64,000 nucleotides of DNA, taken from assembly GCA_003254905.1 (NCBI GenBank), contig QANU01017900.1:62001-126000 (forward strand), given 5' to 3'. Source of the DNA: Nissolia schottii (Eukaryota > Streptophyta > Magnoliopsida > Fabales > Fabaceae). This document shows, one piece after another, positions 13,470 through 25,289 of the stretch (its first letter is position 1; each line of letters starts with the position of its first letter). The notes below the pieces were generated by a model, which saw only the letters and a list, made by a program, of their open reading frames with translations, ran no database searches and was not told the DNA's origin. The translations under genes and the position numbers were made by a program.

Positions 13470-15773
13470 ATAGATACGTTAATTTATTCTCACTTTCAAT
13501 ATTTAACATAGTTGTATACGTAATATATACGATTTTCAAGCTCTTACAAGTTTCAAACTCCTTTTAGAGAAAATATAAAAATGTGTACATCATAACTTTG
13601 GATATACAATTGAAAATTAAACAAAAAAGAAAAAAAAACTGAACTAATTTGTATTGTGAATTTCAGAAGTTTGTTGATTAACAAATGTAATGACAAACTT
13701 TCGCTATCTTTTCTATATTCAAAATCAATTTTATTTCATAATTTACTTGGTTCATAATTTTCCAGCAATAATAGTTGTATTAATCTTATAAAGGAAAATC
13801 AAATTGCAGGGTCACTTCGGTTTCCACATTCCAATCTGATCCTTTTGTTTGTACTTGAAGATTTGTAAAACATAGAGTAGTTGATAAGTTTAAGTCCTAT
13901 GGTGTGTTCTAGATACGTCATATACCATATTTATTTCGTGCAATATTATCACATATTTTTCATTTTTCAATTTATCATATATATTTTCCACTAACCTTGT
14001 GGTGAGGATGTAAGAAAAAACCGGTTCGGTGGTTCAGAACTTGAATCAGTTCATGGTAGATTAAAACTGGTTTGATTCGACAAGCTGAATAAAAAACCAG
14101 TTGTAATTCGATTCTGGAACACTACTACCCTAAGAAGCACCAACCCTGACCCCAATGCAGACACAACATGACACGCCGACACACTAATTATAAAATTTTA
14201 CAGGACACCGATACGACATATATAAATGTAAAATTAAATATTTATAATAATATCCTAATATTTTCATTGATATCAAATTACTAATTTTTAATACTTCTCA
14301 AATTCCTTTCAAAATATTTTCATGTGTCAATACTTACTAATTTTATAAGGGTTCATATTATTATAAATTATTTAATATTTAAAATACTTTTTTACTCAGA
14401 TAAGACACGGACACTGCTTAAAAAACATTCGGATATGTCGAACACGTTTGGACACGGCTAATTATAAATTTTTTATTTAGACATTTTCGGACACGTCGAC
14501 ACATGTGTCAGAAGAATGTCTTCGTGTGTCAATGTCAAAGACATGTCAGACACGGGGACACGACAGTCTCATGAAGCGAGTATGTGTTTTTCCGCTTGCT
14601 TAATTATTTTATCCTTTTTGTTGTCTAAACTATCTATGTCAAAGCCAGTCAATGATGGTCGGCGCAGTTGTCTTAGGGTTGGACTGTAATCTTAATAGTC
14701 AATATAAGAATTTCTTCATTAGTACAACATATAATCCTCTTGAAAATCTTCCAAGAGACTGGAATCTTCCTTAATTCTGGTGAGTACTAAAGTGGTGTTT
14801 GTATCAAGGTATGTTTACTTATTTCAAGGGATAGACATTTGGGAATGTTTTATTCTCGCATTTGTTTCAAGACATAAAAGTTTATTTCTTTGAACAAATC
14901 ATTCTTAGGAAAACTATATTATATCCAAATTTTATGCATTTATATTCCCACCTCGGAGGTTAGAAATGTTTTATTCTCATGTCATGAGAATGAGAATATT
15001 ATACAAAAAAAAATACTAATTTATCTTCAATTTATTATAAAAAATAAAATAGTAATAATATAATTAAATTTGTTAAGAGTACTTTGATAATTATTATATG
15101 TACTAGTGGTGATGCAGGCACAAAGTGTCTGCAAATCTTTACTTAGTAGTGATTTTTTTTAATTGAATAATATGTAGTTTCATTAAAAAAAAAAAAAAAA
15201 GGAGAAAGGATAAAATGGACCAAATCAAATGTGACCAAAGGTGGTTGGTTATTTTAACCCAACAGTCTTTGTAATAATAAAAGATTCATTGAAATATGTA
15301 TTGCCAATCAAATATATTTATAATTTATTCATGAGAATTTCAAGAATTTTAACGGTGAAACAAATAAATTTTGTAGGATATTTAAAAATAACATTTTTTA
15401 GTATTCTACTTTTGGGAATGTGATTTCAAAATTTGAAACAAAATGCCCACTAACATCTAACACACTTAAATTTTCATTTACCTAAAAAAACCAGTTATAT
15501 ATTAAAAATATATATTGTCATGCTATTCTTATTCAAGTTAAGTCATTATGTGATAAGAAATAAAACTCTTATACTACTTTTTTTTTTTCTTTTATGAGAC
15601 TGAAACTTAACCTTACTTAAGAGGACAAACGTTTCTCCTTTCAAAAGAAGGCTTTAACTCAAAACCCTACTTGACACTATATTTCGATGGTATGTAATTA
15701 GAAGAAAAGAAATGATAAAAAATGAATTAGTTCTCTCATTAGTGACTAATGCAGTGACATGTTTTCTATAACA
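13470..15773. other. AT-rich spacer with a GACAC-motif repeat
   Basis: No gene is seen. The part at about 14150-14580 is rich in GACACG/GACAC words (see finding). The remainder is AT-rich with no recognisable coding or repeat structure. Confidence 0.65.
14150..14580. repeat. Dispersed repeat with GACACG word clusters
   Basis: Clusters of GACACG, GGACAC and CGACACA sit at both ends (14157-14220 and 14400-14575) of an AT-rich core. The phrase CTAATTATAAA..TTTT occurs at both ends next to such clusters. Similar dispersed repeats are common in dicot genomes. I cannot assign the class. Confidence 0.5.
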
Positions 15774-18464
15774 TGTAACATTCCAATTTTTTTCCCTTAT
15801 AAAGATTTCGCATGATTCGTAATTTTTGCTAATTAAAAGTATATTAGAGACGATTATTTAGACTGAAAAAATTAGTTATAAAATTTATTTCTCAAAAACA
15901 TTAGTCAAAATAATTGTTTCGTGATCCCGCAGAATGCTGCGAGATCCGTGCCAATTTTCTGTCAATACCAGAATTTTGTCAGGTGTCAAATGGATCCGTA
16001 AAATATACTCTTACGGAAATAAACTCCAGAATGCCTTAACCTAACATACCCTCCTAACCAAGAAAATTAGTAGATCGCGATTATGCGTTCGGAATATTTT
16101 TAGAATATCCGTACACAAGCGATTAACGACCAAACACGACCAAACATGATCAGAAATGAAAAACCAGGCCTCAAGCACGTGGAATTGACTCAGCATCTCC
16201 TATGTAATTATCCTTTGGGTAATTAATTAAACTATGGATTAATTTGGGTCACAAAATTAACTAAGGTACAAATGAATTTTGGCCACATGAAGCCAAGGTC
16301 CCAAGGCTATAAATAGCCTCACGGTACCTGCTTCTTTCCATCCCCAAAATTTCTTAAGTTTTATATATCATCAGTATTGGTCATGCACACTGTTATTACT
16401 TTACAAGAGTTAGAAAAATCCCAGGAGCAAGCCCACGTTTTCCAAAAAATACCCACATAAACCTCATCAAGTTGGATTTCTCGTAGGAGGTGGGTAACCC
16501 TTGACCACAATCTATGTGGATTTATGTGTTATTTTATGTGTTAATATTTGAGAAATTGAGTTAGGGAATATTATGTGAAAAATATAGGGATACTATTGTG
16601 ATGATGATTTTGAGTAGTTGTAATATTAGAAAAATATAATTGTGCTAGTTTGTACTATGTAAAAAGGGTTTGCAAAGTTACGGAGGACAAATGACGCTGA
16701 AACAAAGTTTTGCTTTAGGACGCTGAAGCGCCCCGTTGAGCGTTTCGCTGAGCGGCCCACTGAGCGGTGGGGCTGACCAGTCCACTGAGCGGTCCTGCCC
16801 GTAGCGCTGAGCAGCCTGACCTAAAAAACTCCTGATTTTGTGCACTCTGATTTTAATAACTGAGTTATTATAGGTTGTAATTGTAATAGTATGCATCATG
16901 AAGACTTGGTCGTCATTAGTGCTTTAGGACGACTGTAGATAACTAGACTGTAATCACCTAATGCCTTAAAGATCATAACTGAATCCTAGGGAAAAAGTGA
17001 TATTCTTAAGAAGGCTCCAACCTCTGATGGCTCAATATACCTTGAAGAATAGTACATAGCTATATAATTAGGATCATCCCCTCTCTTGGCACGTCCAACG
17101 GACAAGCCCCTCACCAGTTCAGCAAGATGGATTGGTTATGAACGTAGGCACAAGCTTGACTACGATACCACAAGCACATGCCTGATTTTACGAACACAGG
17201 CATAGGCCTTACCAAGTTGAACACAGGCACAGGCCTGACTTAATCATGGGCTCATGAAATAAAATGAACGAAGTAACGCAAGGCCAAGTCACAAGGCTAA
17301 CCTGGTTGAGTCACAGGGCTGACCCACGAGTCCACACCTGATGGAGTCAAAGGTCTGATCCCTCGCAATCCCCTCAGCTGGGTGGTAGTACCTATGGTTG
17401 TTTGTTGCCTTCCTCCGATGAGCTTTACGTGGCTAGCCACCACACCGGTTATAGCATTGCCGGGTCGTCAACGATAGGGAACGCAAGTAGGTTGTAGTCG
17501 TCGGCCACGACTACAAAGGTGGAAGGACTATATACCAAGAAGGACGCAACCACAGGGCACGTAAGAGAACTCCCGATCCCCCTCATGCATGAGATATATA
17601 TATATATATATATATATATGAATGAATGATNNNNNNTATATATATATATATATATGTCTATGTGTATAATTATGTAATTGTGTATGTATAAGCATGTAAG
17701 GAGGTACGTATGCACGAGAACCTATAAATAGGTAAGCAAGATTAGATTCCCCGATCACCTAGTAATATAGATAAAACTGCTCAGGACTAGAATGGCTAAT
17801 AACAATAATCAGTAAGGATATTAGTATGCATGTACACCTAGAGATCCCCTGAGCGGCCTGGAGTATAACCAAAGAGAATGCGAGACCCCAGTGCTAAGGT
17901 TTTCCCACTAAGAACCCATCGTTCTCACCCTCACTCGTTTATGACTCCATGAACTTACGATGACTCCTACTACGAGGACGCTGCCGAACCGCACGAGGAG
18001 CTGTGAAGGACAACAACGTGATGTGAATCCCCCAAGAGACCAGATTAAGCAGGAGTTTTGCCAAGGGCTAAGTGAGAGACGTTCCAGTTAGCCCTTAGAT
18101 TTTGAAGACGCGTAGTATATTTTGATGAACTTGATAAATGTATATTATTTATTGTAATAACTATATGACTTCTTGTAAATGTATATGATGGATCGCATAA
18201 GTGTTTATTTATCCGTTGTTGCTAATAAACTGTTAACCATTAAGCCTAAGGGTTTTATCGCTTGTATTAATTGTTCTTCCCACGCACGGCTCATATCTTA
18301 TGGAATAATCTACGCAAGGAAAAAAATTCAAAATCGGTCCCAATTTTCCTAAGTAAGTATTTTGAAAGATAATAACGGATTATAAGTATTCCCACCAAGT
18401 AATAAACAACCTAGTGAGCATTGCGTACGACTTAAGCGTAAGCAGTTAACTAGGGGGTGTTTCA
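15774..18464 (+). mobile_element. Solo LTR, 2.69 kb, TSD TAACA
   Basis: The element begins TGTAACATTCC and ends GGGGGTGTTTCA. It is bracketed by the 5-bp direct repeat TAACA (15769-15773 and 18465-18469). A TATAAATA box lies at 16308-16315, about 530 bp in. GCTGAGCG-type words cluster at 16715-16830, and degenerate 'ACACAGGCACAGGCCTGAC' phrases repeat at 17140-17350. There is no internal coding region, primer-binding site or second LTR, so this is the single LTR left by recombination of a long-LTR (probably Ty3/gypsy) element. A six-base gap (17631-17636) lies within a (TA)n tract. Confidence 0.85.
17591..17655. repeat. (TA)n microsatellite with NNNNNN gap
   Basis: Two (TA)n tracts flank GAATGAATGAT and six unresolved bases (17631-17636). 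The true length is uncertain. Confidence 0.95.
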
Positions 18465-18469
18465 TAACA

Positions 18470-20400
18470 CATGTTCTTTAACACAACAAGTATTATCATC
18501 GACGAATTAACAATGTGAAAAATCAACATTTGCCACTGCAATTATTATTTAACTAAATGCATATGAATCCGTGTTGCGCCAACTGAAAAATATTTCTATT
18601 TCTTAATACAATTATGTTTTTTTTTTTTGTGTGTTTTCTTTAATTGAATTTCTGAAACCAATCAAAAATCAAAAGAATAATGTTAACACTAATAACCAAT
18701 GAATTCTAGCAAGCTGTTACAAAGTTATTTCACGTACAAAACTCATTAGTTTTCTTGATTTATTTCTTTTACATTAAAAAAATAAATACACATTTTATTT
18801 TCAATAAAATAACAACACCACAAACATACAAGAAAATTATGTTTTTTTTACCCTTATATTTTAATTCCATTTTGGGAAGAGATAACCATGTACCTTGCCA
18901 ACTATAGGACAGTGGCCACTATAGGATAGACATTCCAGGACCCAAATGAATTCCACTAGTTGGCAAAAATGTGTGGGGCGGTGTAGATTATGTAACAACA
19001 TTTTCTATACCAAAAAAAAAAAAGTGCTTTGAAGATTAATATATGATTCTTTTAGAAGCCATTTTCACACAATCTAGCCCTTACTGGACATTTTATCTAG
19101 TGTACTACACGTGCCCTTGGTTAATTTAACTTTGTTGCTAGAGATTCTTACGCGAATACAATTCTAACATCTTATGTTTAGACACATTCATAGTAAGACT
19201 ATGTTTGATATAAGAGATGGGATAGGGAGACCAAAAAAAAATATTTTATGTACCTTACTATAAAACTAAGATAAATGAAACAAAACAAATTTGCTTAAAA
19301 AGACATAGAATTAGAACTTAAGAGGGACAACAATTTTCTATCTCTTCCTCTATGTCTCTATCTTCTTATTTTATTCCTGACATCAATTGCAGCAAAAACG
19401 TGAGTTCAATACTATCTCTATTATAAAATAAACTCGCTTATTAATTTTTTAAGTTGTATAAGGAGGAGAAAAACAAATCTTCGTTGTGTAATTGGTGCAA
19501 AGTGTATCAAACTTTTTTAGCTATGTAAATGTAGAGATTGGTCAAAGGCTAGCCAATCAAATCAATGTTTTTGTTGGAAATTTAGGATTTGAAGAGTTCT
19601 AAACGTTTGGCCAATTCTGTTCCCTAAATGCAAAATTAATGGAATGACCTTTCATGATCAAACCAAACCCACTTTTTTTTAACATGTATACTCTTTTTGA
19701 TTTTGTCAACTTGTTTGCTTCATTCCTTGTGGGTGGTAGCCCCATATACCACAACAGACTGAAAGATTCCTTAGGTTGTGTTCAATAATTCTTTTAGTAG
19801 TGTGTTAGAAAAGGATTAAATATTCAAATTCGTCTTAAATGTTAAAAGCATCGGTAAAATTCGTCTCTAAACTCGAAAAAATAACATTTGTCACAAAATC
19901 AACATTCATACATCAAATTCGTCAATAGTGTCAAGAATCTAGATACAAATTTCATGGACAAAATATCAACCTTAAAAACGAATTTGATGTATAAATATCA
20001 ACTTGAAGACAAATTTGCTATCTAAAGTTTAAGGACAAATTTGACTGACACTAATAACAAAACAAAAAAAAAATGGGGCCATGTGGCACCAAATGAGAAT
20101 TAGAATCAGAACAATTGTCTATGCCACTCAAGACTAAATTCTATTACAAACATTCAATTTTAATACAATGTCAATGTGAATTATTTTACGCGGTCATCCA
20201 ATTGCATATTTATACATCATTATTGCTCGAGACTCCCATGCTCTTATCAGTTTTACCTTTGTACATGAGGCTCCATTTTACTAGGACCTAAAAAAGATAA
20301 CTGTAACAGTGTCACCCTACAAAGATAAAGTTCCAAAATTCGAATTGGAGATCTCTAGGTCACAAGGCAACTCTTCTCATTACACCAAGTCTCTGTCCTT
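18470..20400. other. AT-rich spacer
   Basis: No gene is recognised. The part at 19815-20055 contains repeated AAATTCGTC / GACAAATTTG phrases in both orientations. That suggests a decayed inverted-repeat element, but its ends are not clear. Confidence 0.6.
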
Positions 20401-20929
20401 TTTAAATGCATCTACCTCAAAAGTTACAATTATGATCAAATATGATCGGTTGACATTGCAAAACACTTGATTTTTGTCTTGTAAGTGCATACAAATTAAT
20501 CTCGTTTGAAACCTTAAAAGGCCACACGCTACTGTTCTTGCAAATATCATTCAGCACCTGCTGGTATAGGAGTTGAAACCTCTCTTTCAAGATGAATTGG
20601 ATCGATACTCTCCAGTCTCCACTAATGTCGGGGCACTGGAGCATTCTGGCAAAACCTCACAAGTCAGTCAGCTTAAAACACCAAAAGGAAGAACCCTAAA
20701 AACATTATGCAAGACACACCCTTTCTAAAGACAAGCATGCTATATAGTAGCAAAATGCAATGAACCAACATGTTGGGGCACATCAATCATATCATGACTT
20801 TCTACTTTCTACGAGTCACCTTCGATGTCCACAATAATTCCCCATCTGAATCAGATGTGTTTTGTCTTTGAAGACTAATATGCTGATGCACCATATGAGA
20901 AATCCAAACTCCAATAAGTTGGAATAAAT

Positions 20930-21062
20930 TTTTGTGTGATCATAGAACATCAGGTTGGATATGCTGCTGACACACACATAATGACATTTGAGCTTTAGGC
21001 GGTGGGTACTCCTAATATGTATGTGGTCAGGACTTAGGAGCATATCCTGCATGACGCTCCGT
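20930..21062 (-). mobile_element. Foldback element, copy A of a family also in the CNGC intron
   Basis: Inverted arms read CATCAGGTTGGATATGCTGCTGA and AGCATATCCTGCATGACG. On the minus strand the sequence aligns with the plus strand at 54392-54548: CATATCTAACATGACA-like arm, AAATGTCATTATGTGTGTG versus AAATGCCATTCTGTGTGTG, and a shared ATGATMACACAA end. A non-autonomous DNA transposon is the likely nature. Confidence 0.6.
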
Positions 21063-21064
21063 CC

Positions 21065-21232
21065 CAACCACAGGAGTGGATCCTCTCAATTAGATTTCTT
21101 GTCATGTGAAATCATATGTTACCTCTCACCATTAACTTCTTCGTTGCTTATGTAATGCATAGGTCACACCTCAATTAATGGTGAGAGATCACACATGACT
21201 TCACATGACCACACTAGAGTTTCTCATCCGTG
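21065..21232. mobile_element. Second foldback (MITE-like) element with ~35-nt arms
   Basis: GTCATGTGAAATCATATGTT then ACCTCTCACCATTAA pairs with the later TTAATGGTGAGAGATCACAC then ATGACTTCACATGAC. There are four mismatches over about 35 positions and a loop of about 40 nt. The outer parts (GGATCCTCTC.. and ..GAGTTTCTCATCC) are only loosely complementary. Confidence 0.65.
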
Positions 21233-22872
21233 AGAGCTACTCATGCAATTTTCAACCTTTTTTGATGAATGATGAATCAAAGAGCAATGCAGCACTGCCT
21301 CTAGCAAAATTGAAGATTAGTACACAAATAAGATCTTAGAACCGAGCTTCAGAACTAAAATGAATTCTAGCAATAATAAATCGGAGCATATACTCTTAAT
21401 TATTATCTTTACAAAAAAAAAAATGAAGTATCAGCTAACTATTCACAGAATTAAAGGAAAGGTTTAGTCCAGGAAAGGTGGAAAAGCAATGGAGAATGAA
21501 GCATCATGAAGATTATTAAATTATTAATGGCTCCAACAACAAATTTGATGACAGAAGCATAAATTCAAGAACAATAGATTCAATACAATAGTAGTGCGTG
21601 ATAATATATAATTTTTCTGCAGATAAAAAGAATCAAATAAGATATTGAAGTATTTTATTTCACTAATGCCCAATAGTGTCAGCAATGACTAAACATCAAA
21701 TATCAAACACAAATACTTAAAATGAACTAGAAAACTATATAATATTGCATATTACCGACTAGTACTGATAAGCAATACAATTTACCTTATCTGTGTGTTT
21801 CCTCCTCGCCCAAATAAAATATATACCTTATCTATATAATTTTTAAAAAAAAATTATGTATTGCCCAAATAAACAGAACCAATGACAGATGAAGAATTAC
21901 AAAAATTATAGAATAATTGATGCTATAAGGATGAGTCACCCAGCAAAAAGCTCAATGATGAAAGCTAGGATTCAAGGAAAAGCAAATGTAGCCGTGCTTA
22001 AACAAAATATTTTGTTGAACATAAATAAATTAAAATGATGTGTTTTCTTCAACAGTGACCACTGTCTACCCTGTTGCCATTGGAATTATTGTCAAATATA
22101 AAAATCTAATATAACAAGTAATGGCCAATAAAGGCATATATAAAGGTTTCTAGGCAGCATAAATACTCAACATAGTGATAATTCCAGAAAACTGATACAA
22201 TACAATGTTCTAATTTCTAATTATTGATTTAGGATAACAGAACTCCATGCCTTTTGCCATTGTTCGAATCAAGTTGAGATATTCTCTTTAAGTTTTTAAC
22301 AATGACTAATGAAACTCTACTAAGATGTAGTAGCACAATCTTAGAAGTACATAGTGGAGAATATGTTTACGATCAGTCTTCCAGTAGCAAGAAGAATGTT
22401 TCTGATGCGCTGATGATGAGTGGAGTCAGCAGCACCTTTTACTCAATGTGTGATATTTCCTTTCTTTCCAATAGCATCACACCAGCTCAAAGTATTAGGC
22501 ACATAAATTGTTGCTATACCATTGTGGAAATTCAGTGAAGCAGTATTCAGCTCCATCTTTGTGTTCCTTCTCTAACAAAGCAATTAAGTTTCCAACAACT
22601 TGGCTCCTTTAAGAAGTGGATCCAAGAATCATTTACCAAACACTACAAGGAAAGGCTTCTTAAACTTGTTTTCACAAAGTTTTGTATATGGCTGGCATAA
22701 AGTCAAAACTGATCACCAGAACACAAATAGAAGTTAACTTCAATTAATCATTGAACGCTGTAGATTGTGGTCAGTACATCAAAGCAACAAAATTTAGTCG
22801 GTCAGTGTTTCAATGCATCATGTATACTTAACAGGAAACTAGTGAGATAAGCAGTAAAGTGGTTTTGGACAC

Positions 22873-22899
22873 CATATATATATATATATATATATATAN
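22873..22899. repeat. (TA)n microsatellite with one N
   Basis: A (TA)n tract ends in an unresolved base at 22899. Confidence 0.9.
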
Positions 22900-24266
22900 C
22901 AAGTCAGTCATTCCATGACAATCAGAGTTAAATGGTACCAAAAAATATCATCTACTCCTTCCCTGAACAGACCACCAAAAGCACTGTGCCTGCAAATGAC
23001 TAACACAGCAGGATATTAAGATTTAATCTCATCTTGTAGCCTAATAATGCTCAATTGCACATTGATTTCTAGTTGCATAGCCTTGGCTGTTTAGCCCCAT
23101 ATTGCATGAAAAAGATTGAATATACCATCTTAGGTAGTAAATCAATTACAGTAATCAACAATGTAACAAAATAATGAAAGAAATACATACATCAGTTTTA
23201 TTGAAAGTTAAATAAGGAGCTACTACCACTCACAAAGGATTGGTTGAGGTGGTAAATGACCTTGACCAAGAAGGCTAGTTCAAATCAATATAGGGAGAAC
23301 TTGGTGTGGGGATAGTGCTTAATTTTGTACTCTTACAGTTACAGATAAAAGAACATAAAGGAGCTACATATAATACGTGTTATATACCTAGTGATTTCAA
23401 CCAGAAACAAAGGAGCTACACAGATATCACTCATCAAGGGTTTAAACCAACCCAACAAAATAAATATACTATTTGAGTACCTTAATCTAGTGTGAGTTCA
23501 AAACATGTTTATAATCAAAAGTTACATGGTTAAGCTTAAAAACAAAAAACCAAAAAAGAGCAATTATATCATATACAAACAAAGCTATTTCCAAACATGC
23601 TACTAGCATTCAAGTACAGAACAAACCAAATCCACATAGGAAAAATTGAAAGAAAAAAAATGCAAACATAGAGGAAGTATGGCAACGAGGATCAGAAATT
23701 GAAGGCTTTGATCAATGCAGGAAGTGACACGGGCAGCATAACAATGCTTTGAAGCAAAAAAAAGGCAATAATTAATATGTAGGGAGAAGTCTAGATCATC
23801 ATTCCATACTAGAATGAAACCCACGCCTTTTTCATACAACCCCTTTGTTGAATTAACCTTCAAAATTTGTTTTGATGTAGAAGAAGTTGCGAGTGTCCAA
23901 TGCATAACTCAGTAAGGGACAGGGGCCTCCTTCGCTTTAAAAAATTCACTTCATTGTTGCCTTTTAAAACATCAAAAAACACTGTCACTACCACCAAATG
24001 TACATGTTCTTCCAGCTCAAACCTTTTACTATAACCCATCATTTCCCATGCCATCCTCCTCCTTTTTTTTTCAATTCATGCAAAACACAAAAGAAAAGGC
24101 ACAGATTTAGAGACCCAATTGACAAAAGACTTGAACTTTGTCATCAAACAAGCTGAAAAATGATTGTTTAGGTTGTACCCAGAAAATGCAAAAATAAAAA
24201 TAAAAAGCGAATATAAAACGAAAAAATATGAATTGAAGGATTGGAACATAGCATTGGTGAGTTGCT

Positions 24267-24270
<4 letters not shown>

Positions 24271-24317
<47 letters not shown>
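24271..24317. repeat. (GA)n microsatellite in the putative leader
   Basis: About 23 GA units. On the minus strand this is a CT-rich leader just downstream of the promoter motifs. Confidence 0.95.
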
Positions 24318-24321
<4 letters not shown>

Positions 24322-24336
24322 AAAAGGAAGTGCTCA

Positions 24337-24520
24337 AAGGGTTTAGGGTTTACGAAGAAGAAGGAGGAGATTATATACACCGAGGAACCCATGGAAGTGT
24401 CTTGTGAAGTCTGAAGAAGCTCGACGCGGGTTGTGGGCCCAGACAAGCCCAAAACATAAGGTCTTGTTTGGATTGGGCCATTTGTTGTTTGTTTTGAGCC
24501 TGGCCCATTTAATATAAAAC
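24337..24520 (-). promoter_or_regulatory. Minus-strand promoter with site II and telo-box motifs
   Basis: On the minus strand, three TGGGCC/TGGGCCCA site II elements (near 24502-24507, 24474-24479 and 24434-24441) come first. A TATATAA box follows at about 24371-24378, then a telo-box AAACCCTAAACCC at 24339-24351, then the CT tract. Site II plus telo-box is the usual signature of plant ribosomal-protein, translation and mitochondrial genes. No such product is seen downstream. Confidence 0.65.
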
Positions 24521-24856
24521 CTTACTAACATTAAAAGAAAAAAATTACATTAACACATAACTCAAATTTGGCAAGTAAGGACCTTCTAAAGTAAAATATT
24601 TTACTTTAAATGGTAAAGTGAGTATTTTTACCATTAAATCATTAAATTATAGATGAGTCTCACTGTCCACTTTAATTACATAAAGGTGAAAACACTTACT
24701 CTTGACAAATTATTATTTGATTCTTTTCATATAAATGTGTACAAGTCACTAGTATTGATTCAATGACGAGGAGTTTGTGTAGTTGCACAAAATTTTAAGT
24801 TCAAATCTCATTACGACTAATATAATTTTTTATGTACCAAAAATTATAAATGTGCA

Positions 24857-24985
24857 CTCCCCCTCATAATATCTACTAATTACTTTTACTTTTTTAGGTA
24901 CATTTATAAATTAATGTATATGGATGTAATTTGCATTTAAATATATTGGTTTATAATTTAACCTGACATATATGAGATGGAAGGA
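24857..24985. mobile_element. Stowaway-like MITE (probable)
   Basis: The left end CACTCCCCCTCATAATAT and the inverse of the right end, ACTCCTTCCATCTCATATA, are imperfect inverted repeats with the 'CTCC' start typical of Stowaway. The right side abuts TA. Confidence 0.45.
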
Positions 24986-25140
24986 GTATATAAATAGGTC
25001 ACCACAACGTAACAAATCACAGTTTAAATTTTAATTAGGAGAATCGCCTATATTTAAGTATTCTATGGTATTTGAACATATGTGCCTCCAATGAGAAGAG
25101 ACCTATGAGAAATCAAAAAAATTAAAAATTAAAAATTCTA

Positions 25141-25285
25141 CACTTGTTCCATAATAATAATTTCTTTATTTTTTAGATTCATTTATAACTTAATATATTT
25201 AGACAAAATTTTACATTCAAATTCATTGCGTTATGAATCAACCTACAAACAAGTAAAAGGGATTGCAATTATGGAACAAAGGGAG
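25141..25285. mobile_element. Stowaway MITE, 145 bp, TA target duplication
   Basis: The left end CACTTGTTCCATAAT and the right end ATTATGGAACAAAGGGAG (inverse CTCCCTTTGTTCCATAAT) are near-complementary. TA lies on each side (25139-25140 and 25286-25287). Length, ends and TA duplication fit the Tc1/mariner-derived Stowaway class. Confidence 0.75.
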
Positions 25286-25289
25286 TAGG

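Larger units (their letters stand above)
20417..24380 (-). other. Possible minus-strand transcription unit without a recognised product
   Basis: A strong promoter-like segment (24337-24520) reads leftward into this region. On the minus strand the following sequence starts with a CT-rich leader and contains only short frames: 94 codons at 24168-24452, 100 at 23603-23905 and 75 at 20417-20644. None matches a family I recognise. It could be a non-coding RNA gene, the start of a decayed gene, or a gene with small exons. Two foldback elements (20930-21230) and a (TA)n with an N (22873-22899) lie inside. Confidence 0.3.

Noticed and set aside
17449..17758. Two overlapping minus-strand open frames with X residues
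   Set aside because: They are translations of a (TA)n tract and an N gap inside a solo LTR.
19815..20055. Inverted-repeat transposon built from AAATTCGTC/GACAAATTTG phrases
   Set aside because: Phrases repeat in both orientations, but I could not align clean arms or a target duplication.
23221..23300. SINE or tRNA-like B box (GGCTAGTTCAAATCAA)
   Set aside because: No matching A box at proper spacing and no SINE body. The same applies to 24765-24815 and 9005-9060.
24107..24452. Open frames rich in LSLSLS or EREREREK
   Set aside because: They are read-through of the (GA)n/(CT)n tract. They may overlap a leader but show no domain.
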